Source: Fangia hongkongensis FSC776 = DSM 21703 (GTDB taxonomy: Bacteria; Pseudomonadota; Gammaproteobacteria; Francisellales; Francisellaceae). From it: DNA of 64,000 nt. The stretch is taken from positions 34,991 to 98,990 of the forward strand of contig NZ_KB902241.1 of assembly GCF_000379445.1 (NCBI RefSeq). Reading direction: 5' to 3'. Shown here piece by piece: positions 57,043 through 64,000 of the stretch. The notes below the pieces were generated by a model. That model did not search any database. It was given only the letters and a program-made list of their open reading frames with translations, and had not been told where the DNA came from. The number at the start of each line of letters is the position of its first letter. The stretch's first letter is position 1. The position numbers were made by a program, and so were the translations under genes.

Positions 57043-58086
57043 TCAAAAAACCATCAAAGAAAGATGGGTAATAAGAAGACCCCCAAAGATTAACCAGATA
57101 AATAATATTAAGGATAGTAAAGCTGGCTTTAATCCTGCTTGTTTAAACTTTGAAATATGTGTTTCAATGCCTAGTGCTGTCATTGCCATAGTCAACATAA
57201 ACTGATCGATATGTAAAATGCCAGAGACAAGTGATTGTGGCAATAGGTTGAAAGAATTAAAGCCTGCCACAACAATAAAACCCACTGCAAACCAAGGAAT
57301 GACTAACTTTACTTTTGCATTGTTACTAGAGGCACTGGCTTTACCAATAACACGCTTTGCTTGATAGGCAATAACCAGCCCCACAATAATTAATAAGGGT
57401 GCAATCATCATCACACGGATCATCTTGACCGTGACGCTAACCACTTCAGCATGATGATTCACAGCACTTCCTGCTGCGACAACCTGCGCCACCTCATGAA
57501 TACTACTGCCAGCATAAATACCATAGCCTGTATCACTTAAATGCAGGATGCCGCTTTTCATCAGAAGAGGATAGATAAACATCGCAAGCGTTCCAAAAAT
57601 GACAACCGTTCCGACGGCCATCGCTGTTTTGTAAGCTTCTGATTTTAGAACAGACTCAGTGGCAAGTACAGCCGCAGCGCCACATACTGAGCTTCCAGAG
57701 GCAATTAAAATACTGCTATCTCTATCTAAACCAAAAACTCTCTGTCCCAATACAATTCCGATGATAAAAGTACTAGCAAGAACCAAGATAGAGGCGACAA
57801 GACCTGCCATTCCTACAGAGATAATTAACTGGAAGGAAAGATTAAAGCCAAAGAAAATAATTGCGATTCTTAAAACACGTTTTGCTGAAAAAATCACACC
57901 TGAAGACCATCGAATTGGCGTTTTGTGCTTTAATGTATGTGCATAAATTATACCGATGATAATGCCAATAATAAGTGGGCTTATGCCAATGCTTTTAATT
58001 GCAGGAATCATTGCAATTAAATACGCAATGAATGATAAAAGCATCACTGTTAAAAGCCCTGCTAAAAATCCAATCTTCTCTGCCAT
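57043..58086 (-). CDS. YeiH/UPF0324-family membrane transporter
   Basis: A 347-residue inner-membrane protein with about ten hydrophobic segments. SSVCGAAAVLATESVLKS and YGIYAGSSIHEVAQVVAAGS are conserved in the YeiH (UPF0324) family, often annotated as putative sulfate exporters; function is not established. In many genomes it is divergent from a LysR regulator, but none is here. The 121-base gap upstream carries AT-rich inverted repeats. Its C-terminal segments suggest a bile-acid-transporter-like fold. Confidence 0.88.
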   Translation of the reverse strand: MAEKIGFLAGLLTVMLLSFIAYLIAMIPAIKSIGISPLIIGIIIGIIYAHTLKHKTPIRWSSGVIFSAKRVLRIAIIFFGFNLSFQLIISVGMAGLVASILVLASTFIIGIVLGQRVFGLDRDSSILIASGSSVCGAAAVLATESVLKSEAYKTAMAVGTVVIFGTLAMFIYPLLMKSGILHLSDTGYGIYAGSSIHEVAQVVAAGSAVNHHAEVVSVTVKMIRVMMIAPLLIIVGLVIAYQAKRVIGKASASSNNAKVKLVIPWFAVGFIVVAGFNSFNLLPQSLVSGILHIDQFMLTMAMTALGIETHISKFKQAGLKPALLSLILFIWLIFGGLLITHLSLMVF

Positions 58087-58137
58087 AGTATAAATACCTT
58101 TTATATTTTGATATCAATACTATATCTGGCGCACATC

Positions 58138-58174
58138 GATAAATATATTTTAATTTATCTATAGTTAATATAGA
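58138..58174. other. AT-rich inverted repeats between yeiH-like gene and deacetylase
   Basis: Two overlapping inverted repeats: GATAAAT/ATTTATC (58138-58144 with 58153-58159) and ATCTATA/TATAGAT (58156-58162 with 58168-58174). They lie downstream of the glnE-deacetylase genes and upstream of the YeiH-type gene. They could act as a weak terminator or an operator; no T-run proves either. Confidence 0.3.
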
Positions 58175-58207
58175 TATTTTTTATATTTAAACGTCCATAC
58201 TACAAGC

Positions 58208-58858
58208 TTAAAATTGGTTTTTTTGCGATAACACCAAAAGCGCATTAGATACTTCTCCTGAACACATAACAACAGAACTTTCTGGAAAGAATTGAGTAAA
58301 TTGATGCCCCTGCTCTAATGCCTTTTGAATAAAGTGATCCAAGGTTTCAGGCATGTAGGCTAAGAAGTCATGCAGCACAATCAAAGCATGCTCCAAATTA
58401 GCAACTTGTTGTAATGTGCCCTCTATCCAGTTTTGATCTTCCCAGTCATATGCAATACAATTCCAAAGGACACAGCTATATTGATTGGCAGCTAAATATT
58501 CGATACTCGCTTCATTAAAAAGTGCTGGAGAGAGAATACCACCAGCGCCATAAGGTCTAAAATATTTGCATGGATGTGAAAAGGAGGAAATAAGCCTCTG
58601 ACACTTTTCAATTTCATCAATTGCCTGCTTCGCACTTTTTGTTTCACCCAATTGTACTGTATGTGTATAGGTATGATTACAAATCCAATGTCCTTGGTCA
58701 TAAATATTATTTAGAAGATGCTCATCTTGCAAAGCCTCTATTGATGTCCCAACCATAAAAAAGCTGGTCTTGATGTGATATTTTTTCAATATCGAAAGCA
58801 CTTTAGGGGTAATTATAGGATCTGGGCCATTATCAAAACTTAAAGTAATCGTGCTCAT
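58208..58858 (-). CDS. Polysaccharide deacetylase (NodB domain)
   Basis: A 216-residue carbohydrate esterase family 4 protein. Motif 1 reads TLSFDNGPDP: Asp9 is the catalytic base, and the second Asp is replaced by Asn10, a variant seen in some family members. Motif 2 is NHTYTH with zinc ligands His62 and His66. Motif 3 is YFRPYGAGG. There is no signal peptide, so it acts in the cytoplasm or is exported another way. Its ATG overlaps glnE by 4 bases, an unexpected pairing. Substrate unknown. Confidence 0.88.
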   Translation of the reverse strand: MSTITLSFDNGPDPIITPKVLSILKKYHIKTSFFMVGTSIEALQDEHLLNNIYDQGHWICNHTYTHTVQLGETKSAKQAIDEIEKCQRLISSFSHPCKYFRPYGAGGILSPALFNEASIEYLAANQYSCVLWNCIAYDWEDQNWIEGTLQQVANLEHALIVLHDFLAYMPETLDHFIQKALEQGHQFTQFFPESSVVMCSGEVSNALLVLSQKNQF

Positions 58859-61575
58859 ATTTGGCCCTCACAAAAGGTTTTATTCCATATATTAATCACC
58901 TCTTTAGCATAGTTTTTGACCAACTCAACATCAACAATTTCTTTTTGCTCATCAAGGTAGCAATAAAATGCACATTGGCGATAATAACAGTAGTTGTTGA
59001 TCAAACACTCGGCATCTTGCTGTGAAATGAGTTTTGCAGTCTCGACTGTTTGAATAATTCGTATACTGTCACTAAAGTAGGCTATAGCTGGGATTGACTG
59101 GCTATAAGCAAGAGCGTAGAACTGAGCAATAAACTCTATATCAATCATTCCGCCAGCTGATTGCTTTAAATCAAATACTCCAGCTTCAACTTGCAAGTGA
59201 TGTGAGCGCATTTTTTGACGCATTGAGAGAACATCTTTTTCCAACTGCTCAATGTCACGCACTTGTCTTAGCACTTCAAGACGAATCTGATCAAACTCTA
59301 TTTTTAACTTCTTTCCACCTGCAATAAAACGCGCCCTTGTTAATGCTTGGTGCTCCCATGTCCATGCACTTTTTCTTTGATATGCCTTATATCCATCAAT
59401 AGAGTGCACTAAGAGCCCCTGTTCTCCATCTGGTCTTAATCTTAAATCTATTTCATATAGCGTTCCATGATAGGTTTGAATCTGCATATAGTGGGTGAAC
59501 TTTTGAATCACTCGGATATAAACACTACGCTTGAGTAAAGCTGAGACATCATCGATTAAAAATACCAAATCTAGATCAGAGGATACACTTAGCTCCAAGC
59601 CACCTAGCTTACCATAGGCAATTACTGCAAAAGAGTTAATATACGCTGCTTTTGTTTCTTCATTGAACTTTTGATATTTAAATACCTCTCGCCATGCCCC
59701 TTTTAATACACTTTCAGTAATCACCGTTGCCAAATAACTAAATGAATCAGAAGATTGCATCAATGAGATACGACCTTGCAACTCAGCAACAGAGATATTA
59801 AAAACTTGCTCAATTTTAAACTGCCTTAATCGCTCAAGATACTGCTCTGTATCATTTAAATCAATTTTCTCAAGTAAAGATATAAGCTTATTTTTCAAGC
59901 TTTCAAGGCTAAATTCATCACAGTTAAAGCACTGGGTATTGAGTATATTCTCCAATAGAAATGGGTGCTTCAAAAGTGTGTTTTTAAGTCGCTTTCCATA
60001 GGAAAATATCTCTAAAATGGCATCTAAATTTGACTGCTTCTCACATAGTAGATATAAATAAGTTTTTCTCCTATAAAGCACACGAAATAACTGTAAAACA
60101 CTCTCAACCCCAGACACTAGATTACGCTCTTTTGCTTTTTCAATCAGCAAATAGAAAATATTAAGCACATCTTCTGTTAATGGATGCTCATCAAGAAATA
60201 GCTGAATATCTGCTGTATATTGATCTGTGACAGCAAAGCTGGCCACTAAAGATGATACGCTATTTGGTACTACTTCGTCTGCCTCTACTAAAGCACTCTC
60301 TGCACTGAAGTGTGTGAGTTTATCAAATAGCTTTTGGATATTTTCTCGTGCACAAGCAAGCCTTTTTACTAATGATGTCCAATCTTCAAACCTTGCTAAA
60401 TTTGCCACTTTAGCTCTGTGTATTTCCTCTTTTGGCAAACTATGAACCTGCCTGTCATCAAACATTTGTAGTGCATTTTCAATATCACGCAGTAGGATAT
60501 ATTCTCGATATAAAATCTCAGCTTCTTCTTCCTCTATATGCTCTGCACTGCTCAGTGTGAAAAGCGCTTCTTTTAATGAACATGTTTGCAAATGCTTATT
60601 CTGACCACCATAAACCAATTGAAAACATTGACAAATAAACTCAATTTCGCGAATGCCTCCACGACCGAGTTTGATATTCTCTTTTAGATTCTCTAAAGCC
60701 ATCTCATCGATAATCATCTGTTTCATATTGCGAATGGATGAGATCATCTTAAAGTCAAGATAATGGCGATACACAAAGCTCTCAATCATACTTTTCACAT
60801 GTGCTTTTTGGTGATTTTCACCTGTGATAATATCCGCTTTCACATAAGCATAGCGCTCCCATTCTCTTGCATGCTTAATAAGGTAATCAGAAAAGTTAGC
60901 AACATTTACAACAAGCGGGGCCCCTTCTCCAAAAGGGCGAAGTCGCATATCAACTCGATACACAAAACCATCTGCGGTTACACTATCTAGCATGGCAATC
61001 AGCTTTTGCCCCACTTTAGTATAAAACTGTAAAGACGAGAGTGTTTTGCCATTTTTACGCTCAAAGTGTTGATCCTTCCCATATAAGAAGACTAGGTCAA
61101 TATCCGATGAAAAATTAAGCTCATTTCCCCCTAATTTCCCCATTGCTAGAATCATCAAATCTGAAGGCGTCTCTAACAGCTGATAGTGTGCTATAAACAG
61201 CTCCTTAGTATAGATGTACGCTTTTTTGAGTAACTCTTTTGCCAAGGTTGAGAGCACCCATGCGACTTGCTCAAAATGTGCATAGCCATGTTGCTGCTGG
61301 AATATCAGCTTTGCGCAAATACCTTTTCGAATTTGCCTTAATTTTTTCTCTATTGCTTCAGCTGTCATATCCAAAGTACAATCAGATAATAGAGCATGTA
61401 AACTCTCAAGCGTTTCAAGTCTCTCCCAATCGATTGTCTTTAGCTTATCAACACTCTCTTGGAGATATTGTGCAAAAAAGTAGCTTGATTGATAGGATTG
61501 ATATAGTTTTTGTGAAAGCTCACTCTTGTCATCTAATACAAAGAGTGAACAAAAATCATCAAATTGCACTGCCAT
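58855..61575 (-). CDS. glnE: Bifunctional glutamine-synthetase adenylyltransferase/deadenylase
   Basis: A 906-residue enzyme that adenylylates (C-terminal domain) and deadenylylates (N-terminal domain) glutamine synthetase in response to PII and glutamine. The two nucleotidyltransferase signatures are GGNELNFSSDIDLVFLYG (about residue 150) and GGLELSVSSDLDLVFLID (about residue 655). It is somewhat shorter than E. coli GlnE (946). The ATG at 61575 is chosen over a GTG at 61587; neither has a clear ribosome site. Its target Tyr is present in GlnA here. The overlapping deacetylase gene follows. Confidence 0.95.
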   Translation of the reverse strand: MAVQFDDFCSLFVLDDKSELSQKLYQSYQSSYFFAQYLQESVDKLKTIDWERLETLESLHALLSDCTLDMTAEAIEKKLRQIRKGICAKLIFQQQHGYAHFEQVAWVLSTLAKELLKKAYIYTKELFIAHYQLLETPSDLMILAMGKLGGNELNFSSDIDLVFLYGKDQHFERKNGKTLSSLQFYTKVGQKLIAMLDSVTADGFVYRVDMRLRPFGEGAPLVVNVANFSDYLIKHAREWERYAYVKADIITGENHQKAHVKSMIESFVYRHYLDFKMISSIRNMKQMIIDEMALENLKENIKLGRGGIREIEFICQCFQLVYGGQNKHLQTCSLKEALFTLSSAEHIEEEEAEILYREYILLRDIENALQMFDDRQVHSLPKEEIHRAKVANLARFEDWTSLVKRLACARENIQKLFDKLTHFSAESALVEADEVVPNSVSSLVASFAVTDQYTADIQLFLDEHPLTEDVLNIFYLLIEKAKERNLVSGVESVLQLFRVLYRRKTYLYLLCEKQSNLDAILEIFSYGKRLKNTLLKHPFLLENILNTQCFNCDEFSLESLKNKLISLLEKIDLNDTEQYLERLRQFKIEQVFNISVAELQGRISLMQSSDSFSYLATVITESVLKGAWREVFKYQKFNEETKAAYINSFAVIAYGKLGGLELSVSSDLDLVFLIDDVSALLKRSVYIRVIQKFTHYMQIQTYHGTLYEIDLRLRPDGEQGLLVHSIDGYKAYQRKSAWTWEHQALTRARFIAGGKKLKIEFDQIRLEVLRQVRDIEQLEKDVLSMRQKMRSHHLQVEAGVFDLKQSAGGMIDIEFIAQFYALAYSQSIPAIAYFSDSIRIIQTVETAKLISQQDAECLINNYCYYRQCAFYCYLDEQKEIVDVELVKNYAKEVINIWNKTFCEGQI

Positions 61576-61691
61576 AGAATAAAACACACACGATTTATTA
61601 AAAAGCCATTAAAAGCATTTTACACAAAGATAGCAACTTAGACATAATTTAGGTATATTACTTGCCAATTAAATGTAAAAAACTATCACAA

Positions 61692-62378
61692 ATGAAAATT
61701 GCAATTTTAGGCGCAATGGAAGAGGAAATTACACCTCTACTTGCTAAATTAAAAGACTATGGTCAAATTCAATATGCAAATAATACATACTATCAAGCTG
61801 AATACCATGGTCATACATTAATTATTGCTTATAGCAAAATAGGCAAGGTGTTTTCAGCACTAACCGCTAGCGCAATGATACAGCATTTTGGTGCTGAAGT
61901 CGTCTTATTTAGCGGTGTTGCAGGCGGAGTTGGCGAGGATATCAAAATAGGTGATTTAGTTATTGCCACAGATACCGTTCAACATGATATTGATATTACA
62001 GCATTTGGCAAAGCATATGGGGAAATCCCAGGTTCAACGGTTTCTATTTCAACTGATCATCAGCTTAGAGACAAAGCAAAAGCAGTTGCAAGCATTCTGT
62101 CTTTAGATCTCAAAGAAGGGGTTATTGCCACTGGAGATCAATTTATTCACAATAAAGCAAAAAAAGACACTATTCAATCTCGCTTTAAGGCCTCAGCAAT
62201 AGAAATGGAAGGCGGCAGTGTGAACCTTGTCTGTCAGCAAATGAATACGCCTTGTTTGATCCTTAGAGCTATAAGCGATACAGCTGATGGCAATGCAACT
62301 GAGGATTTCCCTGCTTTTGTTGAAATGGCAGCAAAACGCTCGGCTGAATTTATTTTGTCTATTATTAAATCTTTATAG
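61692..62378 (+). CDS. mtnN: 5'-methylthioadenosine/S-adenosylhomocysteine nucleosidase
   Basis: A 228-residue enzyme (Pfs) that recycles MTA, SAH and 5'-deoxyadenosine. The start is ATG 61692, giving MKIAILGAMEEEI with catalytic Glu12. FSGVAGGVGEDIKIGDLVIA, FKASAIEMEGGSVNLVC and RAISDTADGNA (catalytic Asp) follow. An upstream in-frame ATG at 61662 would add ten residues with no family support. It diverges from glnE and converges with a lipase gene 10 bases away. luxS is not seen in the window. Confidence 0.96.
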   Translation: MKIAILGAMEEEITPLLAKLKDYGQIQYANNTYYQAEYHGHTLIIAYSKIGKVFSALTASAMIQHFGAEVVLFSGVAGGVGEDIKIGDLVIATDTVQHDIDITAFGKAYGEIPGSTVSISTDHQLRDKAKAVASILSLDLKEGVIATGDQFIHNKAKKDTIQSRFKASAIEMEGGSVNLVCQQMNTPCLILRAISDTADGNATEDFPAFVEMAAKRSAEFILSIIKSL

Positions 62379-62388
62379 AATCGAGTTT

Positions 62389-63366
62389 CTATTGAATACA
62401 ATCTATATAATTATCTAGTAAATGCAAAGAAGCTAAAGTCTGTAGCCCATTGTTTTTAATTGCACCTATTTTATTATTAAGGCAACTGATCGTTATTTTT
62501 TGCCCAAAATGCTGAGCTCCTACTAGTGTTGTTGATATGGTAACAGGATCTTGATAAATTCCACTGGTGTTTTGATACCACTTATAACTTGCAAATGCAG
62601 ATTGAAATTTCTCTGCAAAGCTCGAATTACCTGGTGCTGGTTCACCAAAGGTCTCTAAGGCTATATGTTTAGCTGGAACAGATAATTGACTAGAAAGGTA
62701 TGCAGCCAATAGAACGGCTTCTGCACCGCCTAAGCTATGCCCTGTAATTGTAAAATATGCACCTCTGTTTGCATCATAGCTTAACCTTTGAGAAAAGCTC
62801 TGTGAGCTATTCGTTGCACTACTATTTAAAATCGTATTAAATACATTCATAAAGCCATGCAACACTTGTGTATTTGTATTATAAAAAGGCACAAAGCCAG
62901 CATTAAAGTCACTTATCCAGTTATCAATGGTCTTGCTTCCCCTAATTGCGATAATAACACGCTCCCCAAGTGAGGCATAAAGCACCTGTGTACTCAACAT
63001 CCAACTAGGTAGTTGAAATTGAGCGCCCATGGTTGTATCAGCGATAGGCGTATGCGTTATATTTTGCTTATCTCTTTGAGTATTTGCATTCATAACTTGA
63101 GTTGCAGCTTGTACAGCAACACTGTTTGATACATCCTCAACACTTTCATTAGAAACTTGTGTATTCAAGCTTAGTGCCGAAACATGACTAAAAATTGTTA
63201 CTGGGTATGACTGACCATTAACATCAAAGTTACTTGGACAATTAACTCCTATACTGCAATAAGCCTGCTCAGAAAAATAAACATTTTGCTTATTGCTCAC
63301 CTCAAAAGAAAATGACGTTTGAAATAAAATAACACATAAACATAACACACTTGATAAATATTTCAT
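62389..63366 (-). CDS. Secreted class 3 lipase
   Basis: A 325-residue exported alpha/beta hydrolase. The ATG at 63366 has GAGG five bases upstream. The signal peptide is MKYLSSVLCLCVILFQTSFS. The lipase-3 oxyanion region VIIAIRGSKTIDNWISDFNA is followed by VLHGFMNVFNTI and the nucleophile elbow FTITGHSLGGAEAVLLAAYL. The Asp and His should lie in YQDPVTI and AQHFG. It resembles fungal-type triacylglycerol lipases found in several intracellular bacteria, where they may act on host lipids; this role is inference. Two cysteines near the N-terminus (AYCSIGVNCPSN) could pair in the periplasm. Confidence 0.88.
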   Translation of the reverse strand: MKYLSSVLCLCVILFQTSFSFEVSNKQNVYFSEQAYCSIGVNCPSNFDVNGQSYPVTIFSHVSALSLNTQVSNESVEDVSNSVAVQAATQVMNANTQRDKQNITHTPIADTTMGAQFQLPSWMLSTQVLYASLGERVIIAIRGSKTIDNWISDFNAGFVPFYNTNTQVLHGFMNVFNTILNSSATNSSQSFSQRLSYDANRGAYFTITGHSLGGAEAVLLAAYLSSQLSVPAKHIALETFGEPAPGNSSFAEKFQSAFASYKWYQNTSGIYQDPVTISTTLVGAQHFGQKITISCLNNKIGAIKNNGLQTLASLHLLDNYIDCIQ

Positions 63367-63387
63367 GGCAACCTCGCTGCATATCAT

Positions 63388-63679
63388 AACAATGAAAATT
63401 TGTATTAAATATGATCATACGCTGCTATATTTAAAAAACTACTAGAGATATGCTATCCAAGAAATGGAGTAATGCTCACAAACTGATTTTGTACCATAAC
63501 AAATGTAATGGGCAATGAAGTACCCAAATATGATTTGGTGCTATTAACGTATAATTAATATTTTGTTGTGTAGTGTAGTGTTTATGATGTGCTTATTGTG
63601 TTGTTCTTTTGTGATTGAAATAGCGTTTGTGCGTATAGAGAATCTTTATTGATTGTGATGTATTTCTGTGATCTGGTAT
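63388..63679. other. Intergenic region without a recognised gene
   Basis: About 290 AT-rich bases between the lipase start and the rRNA terminator. Short TGT/GTG-rich runs occur (63564-63640) but no open frame with a ribosome site, tRNA or structured element was seen. The lipase promoter should lie near 63400-63540 on the minus strand but has no clear -35/-10 pair. Confidence 0.5.
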
Positions 63680-63707
63680 TGAATAAATAATGAAAGCCTG
63701 TTGGCTT
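63680..63707 (-). terminator. Rho-independent terminator of the rRNA operon
   Basis: On the minus strand AAGCC (63707-63703), loop AACA and GGCTT (63698-63694) form a hairpin, followed by TCATTATTTATT. It lies 8 bases beyond the 5S gene, as expected for the end of a 16S-23S-5S operon. Confidence 0.65.
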
Positions 63708-63714
63708 GGAATAA

Positions 63715-63828
63715 CTTGGCGGTGACCTACTTTCACATGGCGAATGCCACACTATCATCGGCGTAACTGAGTTTCACTTCTAAGTTCGAAATGGAATTAG
63801 GTGGTGCCTCAGCACTATTACCGCCAAA
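63715..63828 (-). rRNA. rrf: 5S ribosomal RNA
   Basis: The minus strand starts TTTGGCGGTAATAGTGCTGA and continues with CACCTAATTCCATTTCGAAC, CTTAGAAGTGAAA, GCCGATGATAGTGTGGC and TCGCCATGTGAAAGTAGGTC, closing with ACCGCCAAG, which pairs with the 5' end. These are the conserved 5S loops A-E. About 114 bases, the usual length. End positions are estimated from the closing helix. Confidence 0.95.
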
Positions 63829-63868
63829 ACTTTTAAGCATAAAGCTTTAACAATCTATCATAGAGTAA

Positions 63869-64000
63869 TAACCAAGTCTCTCGGGCAATTAGTACTGGTT
63901 AGCTTCATACATTACTGCACTTACACATCCAGCCTATCAACGTCGTAGTCTTCAACAACCCTTTAGGGGAATTTAATTCCCGGGAGATCTCATCTTGAGG
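63869..64000 (-). rRNA. rrl: 23S ribosomal RNA, 3' end
   Basis: Only the last ~130 bases lie in the window; the gene continues off the right edge. The minus strand contains GACGTTGATAGGCTGGATGT, GTAAGTGCAGTAATG and AGCTAACCAGTACTAATTGC, the conserved 3' end of 23S rRNA, just upstream of 5S by about 40 bases. The exact 3' end is estimated. Confidence 0.93.

Noticed and set aside
63541..63640. TG-rich stretch before the rRNA terminator as a repeat or tRNA
   Set aside because: No cloverleaf can be drawn and no exact repeat unit is present.

Overview
The window is AT-rich bacterial chromosome, dense with housekeeping genes. The lipid A genes (lpxC, an LpxL-type acyltransferase), bamA with an OmpH/Skp chaperone, hemE and oxygen-dependent hemF, an rppH-ptsP pair, and tail-to-tail trmJ/suhB all point to a gammaproteobacterium. 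An arginine deiminase gene coupled to a CtlX-type citrulline hydrolase, low GC, and the gyrA-dxr-bamA-ompH order suggest a relative of Francisellaceae/Fastidiosibacteraceae. That placement is inference, not proof.

Layout. 1-8.7 kb: the 5' end of parC, an orphan carA, a DHA2-type efflux pump, dedA, a flavin amine oxidase, a secreted TIM-barrel protein and trmB, with an unknown protein (269-1123) carrying a deamidase-toxin-like SGC...H signature. 8.7-22.5 kb, mostly minus strand: a possible cysteine-protease effector, ompH-bamA-dxr-gyrA, an RNase II-family enzyme, lpxC, a LysE exporter, a HAD phosphatase, rnhB and trmJ. 22.6-30.9 kb: suhB-rsmB, a large unknown protein, glnA, rppH-ptsP and HU. 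31-34.3 kb: ocd-arcA-ctlX, which together can turn arginine into proline with release of ammonia and CO2. 34.5-36.9 kb: two small exported proteins, trpC and cdd. 36.9-41 kb: nrdA-nrdB-yfaE behind a cobalamin riboswitch. A perfect FNR-type box lies between this operon and the divergent hydrolase-hemF operon. 42.7-47.4 kb: a 1539-residue CheB-CheR-PAS-GGDEF-EAL protein. 47.5-54 kb: glnK, ubiK, comM, an lpxL-like gene, hemE and maeA. 54.3-63.4 kb: a purple-acid-phosphatase-like protein, rlmH-yaaA, a YeiH-type transporter, glnE with a deacetylase, mtnN and a secreted lipase. The right edge is the 3' end of a minus-strand rRNA operon (23S end, 5S, terminator).

How it fits together. Nitrogen control is well represented: glnA with its adenylylation tyrosine, GlnE, a PII protein with Tyr51, and the nitrogen-PTS enzyme PtsP. 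Oxygen and B12 appear to be sensed at one locus. The oxygen-dependent ribonucleotide reductase sits under a B12 riboswitch, and an FNR-like site is placed to act on it and/or on oxygen-dependent hemF. Three unknown proteins (269-1123, 8752-9516, 24676-26013) and a phosphatase without a signal peptide (54365-55717) could be host-directed or inter-bacterial effectors, but this rests on short motifs only. Two intergenic elements (9739-9820 and 47368-47487) share a hairpin with the same loop and closing pairs but different stems. They are the best candidates for undescribed RNA or repeat elements.

No tRNA gene, CRISPR array, intact insertion sequence or prophage was recognised.
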